Positions 11,322-23,439 of a stretch of 64,000 nucleotides of DNA are shown here, one piece after another; the first letter of the stretch is position 1; every line of letters starts with the position of its first letter. Source of the stretch: Tridacna crocea. Taxonomy: Eukaryota > Mollusca > Bivalvia > Cardiida > Cardiidae. The notes under the pieces were generated by a model, which saw only the letters and a list, made by a program, of their open reading frames with translations, did no database searches and was not told the DNA's origin. The stretch lies in the NCBI GenBank assembly GCA_943736015.1, contig OX031072.1:16023501-16087500 (forward strand), in the 5' to 3' direction. A program made the position numbers and the translations under genes.

Positions 11322-11733
11322 CTCGTATGAAGTCAACAGCCTGTTCCAAACCATAAATATCTCTATCGCAATCATCTTTGGCCAAGATTCCAAGTTTTAC
11401 ACCAGGCAACAAGGTTGGTTCATTGTTTATATAGTCTAACGTGTACAGCATTGTTTCTAGGGCTTGTATCCCGCCTTGACTCATGATGGCCCCACACGTG
11501 TTCTCTTCGCTCCTTTCATGAACCATGTGTAGGGCCCCTAACACAATGTCCCCGTCCAAACTGACGGCCAACTCTCGCCGCGGCCACGTATAGTTGCCAT
11601 GGGGACCCATATAAAATATTTGTTTATTTTTGGCAAAGGATGTACAGATGGTACCACATAATGATACGATGATGTTACAAAGAAACCACAACGCGTACCA
11701 ATCCATTTTCGCACTTTTCTTCGGATTGTCCAA
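11322..11733 (-). CDS. Metabotropic glutamate receptor-like, first coding exon
   Basis: This is the N-terminal start of a class C G-protein-coupled receptor ligand-binding domain. A hydrophobic stretch (WFLCNIIVSLCGTICTSFA) looks like a signal peptide. It is followed by the conserved GDIVLGALHMVHE block, a Cys, GIQALETMLYTLDYINNEP, LLPGVKLGILAKDDC, and LEQAVDFIRG, matching the order in mGluR proteins. Such receptors sense extracellular glutamate at synapses. The frame runs from ATG at 11,733; a second in-frame ATG ten codons on (11,706) gives a more typical signal peptide and may be the real start. The exon ends at 11,322 in a consensus donor GTGAGT, and the next codon inside the intron is a stop. 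About 130 residues are encoded. The remaining exons should lie at lower coordinates, but I found none down to position 1, so the first intron probably exceeds 11 kb. Subtype is unresolved. Confidence 0.85.
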
Positions 11734-12176
11734 TGGAACCTGTTTCGTTTAATACATGAACTATTTGAAAAACAGATGCAATGGCTGTCTTCACGCGACA
11801 GTACCGTCACTGGTCATATTGTCTGATCTTGATCCACACTGAATGCAAACATCAAAAATTGTGAATATCTTTATATGGATTAAAACACTTTTGAACCCGA
11901 TTTAAAGTAAGTATTCTTTTATTTAACAAACTTACATAAGGTATATATATACAGTTGTCTAACCTGATCGCATTCAGTTTCTCATAAACAAAATCTCTAC
12001 TGTAGTAATGTCTAAATGGTTCAAGATCAAATCCTCTTTGACCCGTTACCCTTCTAAACACAAGTTTTAAGCTCCTGCTTTAGTGAACAAGGTGGATGAG
12101 GCAGCAGTTGTTTGCAATGGGTGATTGTCATTTCAACTCCATGTTTGTCGAAATCCCTTAAAGAATATATTTGAAT
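11734..12176. other. Upstream region of the receptor exon
   Basis: It would hold the 5' UTR and perhaps the promoter of the minus-strand receptor gene, or an upstream intron. I see no TATA box or splice acceptor that decides this. No other gene is visible. Confidence 0.3.
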
Positions 12177-12410
12177 CATGCTCTGTGAATAGGGCACCAA
12201 ATGTATCTGCGAAAAGTATCGACCAGGCTGACCTGGGCCGACACTTTTCGCTATTGTTCAATTTTCCTGTATGTCCAAGGACCATTATATTTCATGATCA
12301 AGTTGGGTGTTAAAAATGTGTTTGTTACAGATGCATAAGTATGTGATCGCTTGGTTTGGTATCATACATTACGGGCATGCCCTTTTGGCAGAGTTCGGGT
12401 GTTTTTTCTC
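12177..12410. repeat. Family D element, diverged
   Basis: It begins ATGCTCTGTGAATAGGGCAC, then has ATCTGCGAAAAGTATCGACC and a GCTGACCTGGGCC arm, and ends near GCCCTTTTGGCAGAG. It is diverged but collinear with the copies at 20,958 and 21,453. Confidence 0.6.
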
Positions 12411-12851
12411 TTATCTATCCAGTACTGTAAAGGGTTATACTTGTCCTCACAGCCTCAGCGGGCAATAAAGAAAATCTCCGCAATTTTATGTTATTCTATG
12501 TGCCTTTCCGGCATTATTATAGAATAAATCTGCTTCTAATGATACTAATCGACGATAAATGTTTCCGCTCGTTACAGCTTTAAGCACTTTCATTCTGAAG
12601 GGAAAATTGTTCCACCATTTAGGTGACCAGAAGGACAGCAAAAAAATCTTGGTTCACATGAAAAACTTTCACGTGACTTTTAGAAAAGTGTTGAAAATAT
12701 TGTTGCGAAATTGCTAAATGGGATTGTTTTTCTGGTGTTATTTGCCAAATTACGGCATTTTTCAGAAATTGATTTTTTTTTTTTTTTTTTTTTTTTTTTG
12801 AAGATTAGATTTAAAAAAAACACTTTTATTCTCGAACAGCATATATACCAT

Positions 12852-13000
12852 TTAACCCATTACCAAACAATCCCTGGTTTCCACAATGATTTTTACTCTT
12901 CCAAAGGCAACCTTCATATTATGAGTCATATTCATTTTGTTGTCTGCAAAAGCTTTCGATTTGGACATGTCTAAAATTTTGTCGTTTGGTTAAGAGTTAA
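12852..13000. mobile_element. Family A TTAA element, internal deletion
   Basis: TTAA lies at 12,852-12,855 and 12,997-13,000. The termini TTAACCCATTACCAAACAAT and GTTTGGTTAAGAGTTAA are intact, but the central hairpin is missing, leaving about 149 bp. Confidence 0.7.
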
Positions 13001-13079
13001 ACTATGTACCAGGCGACTTAAGTGTTAGATATATAAAAATGAAAGTGTTTGCAGACAACAAATGAAAATTTGCTACAAC

Positions 13080-13185
13080 GGGAAGATTTGTCTTTGAAAG
13101 TGAATAAAAAAAGCTTCATCAGCATCAAACGGGAGAAAATGGTGGTCACCAGTGTGTCCTCCTTTTCCCACGACGTTTACAAAGA
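13080..13185. repeat. Family A hairpin remnant
   Basis: GGGAGAAAATGGTGGTCACC followed by CTCCTTTTCCCACGACGTTT is the family A central hairpin with both ends lost. It forms the left border of the 70-bp array. Confidence 0.5.
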
Positions 13186-13189
13186 GCCA

Positions 13190-16100
13190 TGTGCTTCAGC
13201 GTCGTAAATGATTGGAATTCTTTGATAAAGGACGACTCACAAACCCCGAACGTGAACATACCCATACGTGATCTTGAAACGATGGAATTCTCTGATAAAG
13301 GCGACTCACAAACCCAGAATGACCATACCTATACGTGATATTGAAACAATGGAATTCCTTGATAAAGGACAACTCACAAACTCCGAACGTGAACATACCT
13401 ATACGTGATTTTGAAACAATGGAATTCTTTGATAAAGGACGAATCACAAACCTTGAAGGTGACCATACCTGTACGCGATCTTGAATCAATGTATTTCTTT
13501 GATAAAGGACGACTGACACATCACAAACCTAGAACGTGACCATACCGATACGTGATCTTGAAACAATTGAATTCTTTGATAAAGGGCAACTCACAAAACC
13601 ATACAAGACAATACCTATGTGCAATCTTGAAACAATGGAATTCTTTGATAAAGGACGACTCACAAAACCAGAAACATGACCATACCTATATGCAATCTTG
13701 AAACAATAGAATTCTTTGATAAAGGACGACTCACAAAACCAGAACGTGACCATACCTATATGCAATTTTGAAACAATAGAATTCTTTGATAAAGGACAAC
13801 TTATAAACCCAGAACATGACCATACCTATATGCAATCTTGAAACAGTGCAATTCTTTGATAAAGGACAACTCATAAACCTAGAACATGATTATATAGCTA
13901 CATGTATATGCGATCTTGAAACAATGGAATTCATTGATAAAGGACGACTCATAAACCCAGAACGTGACCATACCTATAGGTGATCTTGAAACAATGGAAT
14001 TCTTTGATAAAGGACGACTCACCAGCCGAAAAGGTGAACATAACTATAGGTGATCTTGAGACAATGAAATTCTTTGATAAAGGACGTCTTACAAACCCAG
14101 AATGTGACAATACCTCTATGTGATCTTGAATTAATAGAATTCTTTGATAAAGGACAACTCACAAACCCCGAACGTGAACATACCTATACGTGATCTTGAA
14201 GCAATGGAAATTCTTTGATAAAGGACGACCCACAAACCCCGAACGTGACCATACCTATACGTGATCTTGGGACAATGGAATGCTTTGATAAAGGACGACT
14301 CACAAACCCAGAACGTGACCATACCTAAGGACGACTCACAAACCCCGAACGTGAACATACCTATACGTGATCTTGAGACAATTGAATTCTTTGATAAAGG
14401 ACGACTCACAAACCCAGAACGTGACCATACCTAAGGACGGCTCACATACCCAGAACGTGACCATACCTATACGTGATTTTGAATCAATAGAGCTCTTTGA
14501 TAAAGGACGACTCACAAACCCAGAACGTGACTATACCTATACGTGATCTTGAATCAATAGAATTCTTTGATAAAGGACGACTCGCAAAACCAGAACGTGA
14601 CCATACCTAAGGACGGCTCACAAACCCAGAACGTGACCATACCTAAGGACGACTCACAAACCCAGAACGTGACCATACCTATACGTGATCTTGAATCAAT
14701 AGAATTCTTTGATAAAGGATGAATCACAAACCCAGAACGTGACCATACCTAAGGACGGCTCACAAAACCAGAACGTGACCACACCTATAAGTGATCGTAA
14801 ATCAATAGAATTCTTTGATAAAGGACAACTAACAAACCCAGAACGTGACCATACCTATACGTGATCTTGAAACAATGAAATTCTTTGATAAACGACGACT
14901 CACAAACCCAGAACTTAAACATACCTAAGGACGGCTCACAAACCCAGAACAGAGTGACCGATCCTGATGTAATGGTGGTTTTTTTTCACTCGATAGATGT
15001 CGAGAGGTTTATTGTCGAATCCAGGGTGAGATAAACCGTGTTCGGAGCTGAGATTTGGTACTAGACGAAGAGTAATATCTACTTTATCGAAGGAGTTACA
15101 TTAAGAAGTCAGTAGTCTGATACTTTGACCTATACGTGATCTTGAATCAATGGAATTCTTTTATAAAGGACGGCTCACAAACCCAGAACGTGACCACACC
15201 TATACATGATCTTGAATCAATGGAATTCTTTGATAAAGGACAACTCACAAACCCCGAACGTGAACATACCTATACATGATCTTGAAACAATGGAATTCTT
15301 TGATAAAGGACGACTCACAAAACCAGAATGACCATACCTATACCTGATTTTGAATCAATAGAATTATTTTATAAAGGACGACTCACAAACCCAGAACGTG
15401 AACATACCTATACGTGATTTTGAAACAAAGGAATTCTTTGATAAAGGACGACTCACAAACCTTGAAGGTGACCATACCTGTACGCGATCTTGAAACAATG
15501 GACTTCTTTGATAAAGGACGACTGACTCACAAACCTAGAACGTGACCATACTTATACGTGATCTTGAAACAATGTAATTCTTTGATAAAGGGCAACTAAC
15601 AAAACCAGAACGTGACCATACCTATATGCAATCTTGAAACAATGGAATTCTTTGATAAAGGACGACTCACAAAACCAGAACGTGACCATACCTATATGCA
15701 ATCTTGAAACAATGGAATTCTTTGATAAAGGACAGCTTATAAACCCAGAACATGACTATACCTATATGCAATCTTGAAACAATGCGATTGTTTGATAAAG
15801 GGCAACTCATAAACCAAGAACATGACCATAACTATATGCAATCTTGAAACAATGGAATTCTTTGATAAAGGGCAACTCATAAACCAAGAACATGACCATA
15901 ACTATATGCAATCTTGAAACAATGGAATTCTTTGATAAAGGGCAATTCATAAACCAAGAACATGACCATACCTATACGTGATCTTGAAACAATGGAATTC
16001 TTTGATCAAGGGCAACTCATAAACCTAGAACATGATTATATAGCTACATGTTTATGCAATCTTGAAACAATGGAATTCATTGATAAAGGACGACTCATAA

Positions 16101-16345
16101 ACCTAGAACGTGACCATACTTATACGTGATCTTGAATCAATTGAATTCTTTGATAAAGGACAACTCACAGACCTAGAACGTGACCATACCTATACGTGAT
16201 CTTGAATCAATGGAATTCTTTGATAAAGGACAACTCATAAACCTAGAACGTCACCAATCTATACCTGATCTTTAATCAATGAAATTCTTTGATAAAGGAC
16301 GACTCACAAACCTAGAACGTTAACAAACCTATACGTGATCTTGAT
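13190..16345. repeat. 70-bp minisatellite array, with 35-bp half units
   Basis: About 45 tandem copies of a 70-bp unit containing TGGAATTCTTTGATAAAGGA, CGACTCACAAACCCAGAACG and TGACCATACCTATACGTGAT. Between about 14,320 and 14,950, shortened units of 35 bp (CTAAGGACGACTCACAAACC plus CAGAACGTGACCATAC) are mixed in. A unique segment at about 14,955-15,125 interrupts the array. Frames open here rotate with the monomer and are not genes. Confidence 0.9.
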
Positions 16346-16620
16346 TTAAGAAAATGAAAATGTCTGAAATAATTTCTCACCGTCATTCTTATACTTTCCT
16401 GCTAAAATTACTGTCATTTATTGACAATATTTCAGTTTGTTTGTCTGAGTAGTGGAGCACAAGAATGGTAAACTAAATTGCACTTTAAGATCTTCACGCA
16501 ATCGATAGAAAATTTACAACATTATTTCAAAATCATTAAGAGAGAGAGACCCTCGCCGTCATTATTTTTCCTTGGTTCCAGAAGGATCACAATTTGGCAG
16601 GTAAAAAAAGCTGTTTATCT
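16346..16620. other. No recognisable gene
   Basis: AT-rich spacer between the 70-bp array and a family A remnant. I see nothing I can name. Confidence 0.4.
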
Positions 16621-16815
16621 TTTTAATCCATTACCACACAATCCCTACTTTTGATGACCCTGAGAAAGAAGACTTAAGAAAACGTTTTCTCTTTTTCCCA
16701 CAATGTTTTCTGTCCTTTCATTCACAACTTTCATCATTTGAGCCACATTTTGATTTGTCGTCTGCAAATGCTTTGAATGATGTTGGATCATTCTAAAATT
16801 TTGTCGTTTGGTAAA
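16621..16815. repeat. Family A element, decayed
   Basis: The left end is ATCCATTACCACACAATCCC and the right end TTGTCGTTTGGTAAAGAT. One arm of the hairpin (TTTTCCCACAATGTTTTC) is retained. Confidence 0.65.
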
Positions 16816-17299
16816 GATTTCACAAACGTCTCTCTGGTTACTACGAAGAAAAAACAAATAGATCTAATGACAACTGAAGCGAATGGCGTAACGAATTCAT
16901 TTTCTAGCCCTTCCAGCGTCAAGAAAATGACACAGACAACAGTTGTTTTGCCAAACGACATTTTTTTTTACTTTTCCAAACTGAAAGCATTTTAAGATGA
17001 AAAATTAAGTATATTTTAATTGCTGGAATTTGCTTTTGTAAAATGCAGAAATTGGGAAAGGCTAAAATGCTGCTTATCAATTATTTTCCTTTTATTCCCC
17101 TGATGTTTCAGATAAAGTTTTCCCCTAAAATGCCGGAAAGGTTGGGTAAAGGAATTTTGTTTGTGTATGAGATTTGACGTCGTTTTGTTTTTGTTATTTT
17201 TAAGGACCTGTTTTCGTAATTTTAAGAGATATCACAAAATGCGGGCAGTGTGAATCCAAGATCAGACTGCACCGTCCGCTCTATCAACTGACAGTTAGG

Positions 17300-17602
17300 T
17301 TTAGAATTGCAGATTGATATAAATTGTGACTCAAAGCACAGTTCCTAATGAGTGCGCATGTACCAAAGAAGTAGTAATTACTATGCATGGAATAGCATAC
17401 AGTTACCGAAGTTTAATTGTATTCGTCATTTCTATTCATTTTATAGCCCTGTTACTTGTCCTACGCATTCAAATTTAAAATGTCTTGAAAAAATGTTTCC
17501 AGAAACTTTTGTTCGTCTAACTTCAGGCTACTTTTAAGAAGAACGTGAAGGGTAATGAATATTAAACGTCTGATTTCTAGAAAATTCTCTAAACAATTAA
17601 CA

Positions 17603-17650
<48 letters not shown>

Positions 17651-18014
17651 GCAAACTACATCATTACAATTTGGGATTCGTAGAAAATTACCCATAACGA
17701 ATATCTAAAAAGTAAATTTAATGTGCAGAAAAGGAGAAATTGCTCATTATGGACAATTACTTTATCTGCCACAGTGTTATTACAAGTATCCAAGTTATTC
17801 ACCTTAATTAATATAACGACTTGCAACACGCAAAAAGAGGGTATTGGGACATTTGCGTAAAGTGAAGTCTCGGATTACTGACCGATAAGGAGATATCCCT
17901 CCGCCACCCCCCCCCACCCCACCCCCCATCTCCCGCACCCCCCAAAAAATCAATTTCTTAAAAAGCAATATTTGGGTTATTTTCTCCGTCAATTCAAAAG
18001 TTTCATTTCAACCA
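17300..18014. other. No gene; (CT)n microsatellite inside
   Basis: A pure CT dinucleotide run covers about 17,604-17,646. A fragment resembling the left end of family E is at about 17,818-17,880 (ACTTGCAACACGCAAAAAGA). A C-rich tract lies near 17,905-17,945. No coding exon is recognised. Confidence 0.55.
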
Positions 18015-18140
18015 TTAACCCTGTCGGTGCCATGAGGCGAAAACAATGACTTTTGCAAACGGCATAGATTAAGATCAGACTGCACAGAACGTGCAATCTG
18101 ATCTTTGATCTATATCGTCCTCTTGTGTAGTCAAGCCTTT
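18015..18140. repeat. Family C TTAA element, partial
   Basis: TTAA lies at 18,015-18,018 followed by CCCTGTCGGTGCC. The hairpin core AGATTAAGATCAGACTGCAC is followed by AACGTGCAATCTGATC. The right end is eroded. Confidence 0.6.
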
Positions 18141-18279
18141 ACAATAAAATTCTTTCTAAGTTTCGATACATTGTATTTGGAATCGTCGAAAGAGGTCAAG
18201 TTCATTTATTTGACGCTGAAAGAATCAAACATGATTATGGACTAAAAACGCTAATTATACAAAGAACTAATCCATGCTA

Positions 18280-18510
18280 TTAACCCTTTACTCCATAGAT
18301 ACTCATTTCTACGCATTGTTTATGGAAGCCTTTTTGGAAAACCTTGTGGCAAAAGGTGAAATTGCTCGTTACGAGCAATTTCACCTTTTGCCACAATGTT
18401 TTCTATGCTATCAAAAGGTATCATATACACATAGGAAACAGCTCCATCCTTGGTGTTACTTTGGGTCAATTAGAGATACCATAGAAATGCCTTATGTGGT
18501 ATAGGGTTAA
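18280..18510. mobile_element. Family A, subtype with CTCGTTACGAG hairpin apex
   Basis: TTAA lies at 18,280-18,283 and 18,507-18,510, enclosing 231 bp. The termini TTAACCCTTTACTCCATAGA and GTGGTATAGGGTTAA are partly complementary. The central hairpin GGCAAAAGGTGAAATTGCTC and its complement is almost perfect. A sister copy lies at 62,077-62,305. Confidence 0.75.
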
Positions 18511-18829
18511 ACCATGCATATTGACGTTTTCGAGCAAGATATCAGCTTTTACCCCACAACTGTTATATTCCTTCAGAACTACAATTAAATTATTTTATCA
18601 TTTTAGATGTTTTTTGTGGATAGAGTAGACCAAGATTTGGCTCTTCAGAAAGTGAAATTAATCATAAACCAACATTTTCTTATATTTTGTGATATTTCGT
18701 TTCATTGAAATGAGCAATAAATACCTTTAGATATGAAAATTATCAATTGTTTGCAAATGTTCATGTTTAAAATTATCTCTATCTCTTTTATTTCACAGTG
18801 AATAGATTAAACTACTTTTCCTGGTGTAT

Positions 18830-18955
18830 ACTGCTCAGGGCGCCTTGGTGCGCCTTTGCTGACAGCATAGATCAAGATCAGACTGCACGGTAAGTGCAGA
18901 CTGATCTTGATCTACACTGTCAGACAGTGAGACTTTTCCGACGGTAATTGTTTAA
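18830..18955. repeat. Family C hairpin element, partial
   Basis: TAGATCAAGATCAGACTGCA, a short loop, and GCAGACTGATCTTGATCTAC form the hairpin. The TTAA ends are not preserved. Confidence 0.6.
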
Positions 18956-19559
18956 TATCTAGTATTATTTTGATTTTTACCGTTGGCTTTAAATTTACGT
19001 ATGATTTCTGAGGCAAGGTTAAAAATTTTGGTCTTCGCCAACATCTGTTACCAATATTTTCCCAGTAATTCCGTTTATTCACAAATCACACAAACTTAAA
19101 GATTACAAAAAAAAAACACTTCTTCAAAGAACCACGAATAAATCATTGAGGCGAATCGCGCAACACACAAACAAGTAAAACACTAATGATAAAATGATAG
19201 AACGGGAATTTATTGGATTTGCCTCGAGCTGCCTATATAACGTCTTGTACGCTGGAGGGATTCTGTAGCCCGGTTAAAGACATACACTGCTCGAAAATTT
19301 TAAAGGATCACATGTTGTCGGCTTCGATCGCAGGATATTTTTCCCCATTACAGGACAATGCAAATAATTTTCTGCTCCTACGTTCAATCTGTATTATCAC
19401 CGTAAAATTTCAGAACAGGCAAAACAATTTGGTTTGCACAAAAGATGTGTGGGCTAATCCTGTCAAAGCCATTATTTTGGTATGCCACACAGACTTTTAA
19501 GAGAGTCAAAGGTGTCGTTGTTTCATATCGTCCTCTTCTTTCATAAGATTTGACGAAAT
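18956..19559. other. No recognisable gene
   Basis: The open frame at 19,213-19,500 (+) has no domain or composition I recognise. Nothing else is seen. Confidence 0.4.
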
Positions 19560-20690
19560 ATTAAAAAGATTTGATTAGCACTTTGTCAAGTTCGATACGA
19601 AATAAAAGGAATCGATTATCATTTTATAATGTCCGATACAGAACATGAAACGATTTGATTAGCATTTTAAAATATCCGATACGAAACATGAAAGGATTTG
19701 ATTAGCATTTTGAAATGTCCGATACGAAACATGGAAACATATTTGATCAGCACTTTACAATGTCCCATATGCAGAAAGAATTTGATTAGGATCTTGCAAA
19801 ATCCGATACAAAACATGAAAAAAGATTTGATTAGCATTTTGTATTGTCTGATACGAAACTTAAAGGGATCTGATTAGCATTTTAAAATGTCCGATACGAA
19901 ACATGAAAAATTTTGATTAGCATTTTATAATGTCCGATACAAAACATGAAAGGATTTGATTAGCATTTTGAAATGTCCGATGCGAAACATAAAAAAAAGT
20001 TGATTAGCACTTTGTAATGTCCGATACGAAACATGAAAGAATTTGATTAGCATTTTGCAATATCCGATACGAAACATGAAAGGATTTGATTAGCATTTTG
20101 CAATGTCCGATACGAAACATGAAAGGATTTAATTAGCATTTTGTAATGCCCGATACGAAACATGAAAGGATTTGATTAGCTTCTTCTAAATTCCGATACG
20201 AAACATTACAAAAATAAAACAAGATATGATTGGCATTTTCTAATATCCGTTACAAAACATTAAAGATTTTGATAAGCACTATATAATGTCCAATATGAAA
20301 CATGAAAGGATTTGATGAGCATTTTGTAATGTCCGTTGCGAAACATGAAATGATTTGATAAGCGTTTTGTAAAATCCGATACGAAACATGAAAGGATTCG
20401 ATTAGCATTTCGTAATGTCCGATACGAAACATGACATAATTTGATAAGTGTTTTGTAAAATCCGAAACAAAACATAAAAAAAGATTTGTTTAGCATTTTG
20501 TAATGTCCGATACGAAGCATGAAAAGAATTGATGAGCATTTTGAAATGTCTGATACGAGACATGAAATGATTTGATAAGCATTTTGTAATGTCCGGTAAG
20601 AAACACGAAAAGATTTGATTAGCATTTTGAAATGTCCGATACGAAATAAAAAGGGATTTGATAAGCATTTTGTTTTTGTAGTTTCACATT
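19560..20690 (+). repeat. 43-bp minisatellite array (orientation 1)
   Basis: About 26 copies of a 42-44 bp unit containing GATTTGATTAGCATTTTGTA and ATGTCCGATACGAAACATGA. The same monomer appears in the opposite orientation at 24,362-25,180. Frames through the array shift every monomer because 43 is not a multiple of three. Confidence 0.9.
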
Positions 20691-20957
20691 GAATGCAACA
20701 ATTCTTTGATAGATATTTCATCTGTGAAAGGGACCGGCGTGGTTCGATAGTATGGTGTCAAACTCGTTGCCTGGCAGCCGCGGGCCTAAGCATCACTCCT
20801 AACTGGAAGCAGTGCCATTCTCGTGGGAGTACCCTTGGGTAAGTCGTGTCAGAGGTCTAGCGTAGCACTGGTGATATCTAGGACATCTAGGAATATGTGA
20901 GCTGTGTCCATAATAATTATAATGGTTGAATTTATGTTCAGAGCAGGGTAAAAGAAA
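20691..20957. other. No recognisable gene
   Basis: It contains a GC-richer patch (GCCTGGCAGCCGCGGGCCTA) that could be part of an unrecognised short interspersed element. I cannot support a call. Confidence 0.3.
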
Positions 20958-21222
20958 TGAGCCGTGCTCTGTAAAAAGAGGGCTTAATGCAACTGCGAAA
21001 AGTATTGAATCAGGTCAGGCTGCGCATTCCGCATAGGCTGACCTGGGCCGAAACTTTTCGATATCTGTCAAATTCCGTTTGTCAGAGGACCAGGCCACCT
21101 CCTGATTAAGTCGGATATTTAAAAAAAGCTCTTACAAGATCCATAATTATGTGATGACTTTGGCAAGTGTGATGAATAACGATGCTGCATTAAGCCCCCT
21201 TTTATCGGTGCATGGCTCAAAT
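20958..21222. mobile_element. Family D inverted-repeat element, complete
   Basis: The left terminus GAGCCGTGCTCTGTAAAAAG is complementary to the right terminus TTATCGGTGCATGGCTC. The subterminal GGCTTAATGC pairs with GCATTAAGCC. A central hairpin TGCGCATTCCGCATAGGCTG is present. At about 265 bp it is non-coding and likely a DNA-transposon derivative. Confidence 0.75.
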
Positions 21223-21452
21223 TATTCAACCAATTAATGTTCAATAATACCTACCCAACCGTGCATGATGAACCAATATTACATGAAACGGCGCCGACTT
21301 GTCTTTTCGTTAATTTTTATAGGAAATTTTCAGCGATATGGGAATAGTTTCATGACAGACAGTGCATCGATCATGCATTTCTAATGTTTCTTTACCTGTA
21401 TAAGGCATTACAGCCTGGTTTTTAGAGAAAATAACAACACTTGAGTCTCTTA

Positions 21453-21711
21453 CTTTGCTCTATGAAAAGGGGCCTTAAAACATCTGCGAAAAGTATCGAC
21501 CCAGGTCAGTCTGCGCAGGCCGCGCAGGCTGACCTGGGCCGAAACTTTTCGCTATTAGTCAAGTTTCTGCATGACCATGGACCAGTCTACCTCATGATAA
21601 AGTCGGTTGTTAAAGAAAGTGGATATTATGGATCTATAATTATGCGATGACTTGGTTGATTCCGTGGATCATGGAGATGCATTAAGCCCCCTTTTACCAG
21701 AGCATGGCTAA
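21453..21711. mobile_element. Family D inverted-repeat element, complete
   Basis: Same organisation as the copy 230 bp to its left. The hairpin GCGCAGGCCGCGCAGGCTGA and the right end CCTTTTACCAGAGCATGGCT are intact. It is immediately followed by a family E element. Confidence 0.75.
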
Positions 21712-21712
21712 T

Positions 21713-21954
21713 ATATGGCTTGCAATACGCGAAAAGGGGCATTCGGACATTTGCGTAAAGTGTCGTCTCGGATCAGCCTGCGCAGTCCGCGCAGGCTAAT
21801 CCGAGACGGCACTTTACGTATACATTAGATTTTGTTCTTCAGTAGACTTCCGCAAAACATATAAAAATCATAAAAACGGAAAGTGCCGTCTCGGATCGAG
21901 ACGACACTTTACGCAGATGTCCGAACGTCCCTTTTCACGTGTTGCAAGCCATAT
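21713..21954. mobile_element. Family E inverted-repeat element
   Basis: The left end TATGGCTTGCAATACGCGAA is the complement of the right end CACGTGTTGCAAGCCATA. The subterminal GTCGTCTCGGATCAGCCTGC reappears inverted. At 242 bp it is non-coding. TA at both ends would suit a Tc1/mariner-like target, but this cannot be separated from the TIR itself. Confidence 0.7.
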
Positions 21955-21957
21955 AGT

Positions 21958-22050
21958 TGTCATTGCGGCCAGTACAGATCAAGATCAAACTCCATGAAAT
22001 ATGCAGTCTTATCGTTGATCTGCACTATCCTCTTTGCGAAGACATTCTCG
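21958..22050. repeat. Family C fragment
   Basis: CAGTACAGATCAAGATCAAA and CAGTCTTATCGTTGATCTGC are the two degraded hairpin arms. Confidence 0.45.
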
Positions 22051-22117
22051 ACAAAATGCAACATTGAAATGTCAATTGTTTTGGTTTAATTTCTAGATTG
22101 AAAGGGTTTGTCTGGTT

Positions 22118-22157
22118 TTTTTTTTTTTGTTTTTTTTTTTTTTGGGGGGGGGGGGGG
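22118..22157. repeat. Poly-T / poly-G tract
   Basis: T runs broken by single Gs pass into a run of about 15 G. It is a simple low-complexity tract and prone to assembly error. Confidence 0.8.
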
Positions 22158-22159
22158 GG

Positions 22160-23430
22160 AAGGAGGTAAAAACGCTTTAAATTGTTTACTTCAAAGAGCT
22201 GAGTAAATTATGAGGAAAATTTATGTAAAATGCCACAGTAATCCCTTGTTTTCAATCTCCGTTCCCAAAATCCTTTTTAAAACCACTTATAGCGTCAAAT
22301 GATTGTAGCAAATATTCATGCAGAAATCACCCATATAGCCCGTATCTGCCACCAACTGATATTTAAGAAATCTTGATACAGCCTGATCTGAGTGTACACT
22401 CCCTTCACTCATTGCCCCGCTGTACCACGTTTGCGTGCCTGAACACTCAATCGTATCTGGATTAGGTGTCACACCACTGGTTTTGGGCCATATTGAAAAT
22501 AGAGTAAAATTGGCAAACATTGAAGCTTCACAGATTACTATATGGCAAAACTTTTGCTTTTCCGTCTCTTGTTGTCTAAAGTACGTCCATAGTCCTTCAA
22601 AAGATGCATTAAAAACAACGTCAACCGATTACGTTTTTTCGCTAAATCCAAAAAATAATGGGCACCCTAGAACTTTCCCTCTCAAAAACACGTGATCACC
22701 CCATAACCCCATTTTTTTTTGTTCCTCCAGTGACACAAAATAGTCCACTCAATGTACAATAAACACATCTAAGTGGTCCCCCACTGCCTAAATTTGAAGC
22801 AAATCTAAATCATACAACACTTAGCTCTGAGCTCCATGCAACAGCCCAACAAACGTGCTACTGTAAATTTTCACGTGGGACTACTTTTGAACACTTCGAG
22901 CCGAAAGCTTAATATCGTTTGGTGGGTCTCATCTGGAACTGTATTAATTCAAACTCTGAAAATTTCTTTGCATAACAAGCTAGCTGATGGGCAGGTCTCT
23001 GTATCATGGTATTGTCTTAAAGTTATAGATTTTTCTTTGGTTTACTTTATTTCCTTCTTATTTTCATATTTGCTCCTGTTTACTTAGGTGAGCAGTGTAA
23101 AGTCGTTATGCTTCTCTTGTTACAACGATAGAAAAAAATATCTCGTCTATCTTTCTAACTTGTTTCCTGTATGGACAGGTTTATCAAATATTTCACACAG
23201 ACCATTCACAAGCTTGTCAGACAATTACAATATAGTCATTTCAGAGATTACAACCGCTAAAAAGATATGACGTGCGTCGATATTCCTCTTATGGTATATA
23301 ATTGTTGAATGCAGACTTTTTATTGCAGCGACTTGGTATCTCAGAGGTAAAACAACGGCACGGCGGAAAGCATAAAGGTCTTTGGTTGGGATTCCGGATT
23401 TCTCAGAGGCTCTTCCGGTTTTCAAAGAGG
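22160..23430. other. No gene I can support
   Basis: The minus-strand frame at 22,287-22,520 has protein-like composition (TQTWYSGAMSEGSVHSDQAV) but no family I recognise. The plus-strand frame at 22,836-23,087 is hydrophobic at its end, without a domain. No other feature is seen. Confidence 0.35.
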
Positions 23431-23439
23431 GTCCCGTTC

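Noticed and set aside
20260-20721. 153-codon minus-strand frame through the 43-bp array
   Set aside because: The translation changes phase with each monomer and has no domain; it is minisatellite-derived.
22287-22520. Minus-strand frame with TQTWYSGAMSEGSVHSDQAV, possible orphan exon
   Set aside because: The composition is protein-like and an AG lies upstream, but there is no convincing donor and I recognise no family. A translated search against mollusc proteomes would decide it.
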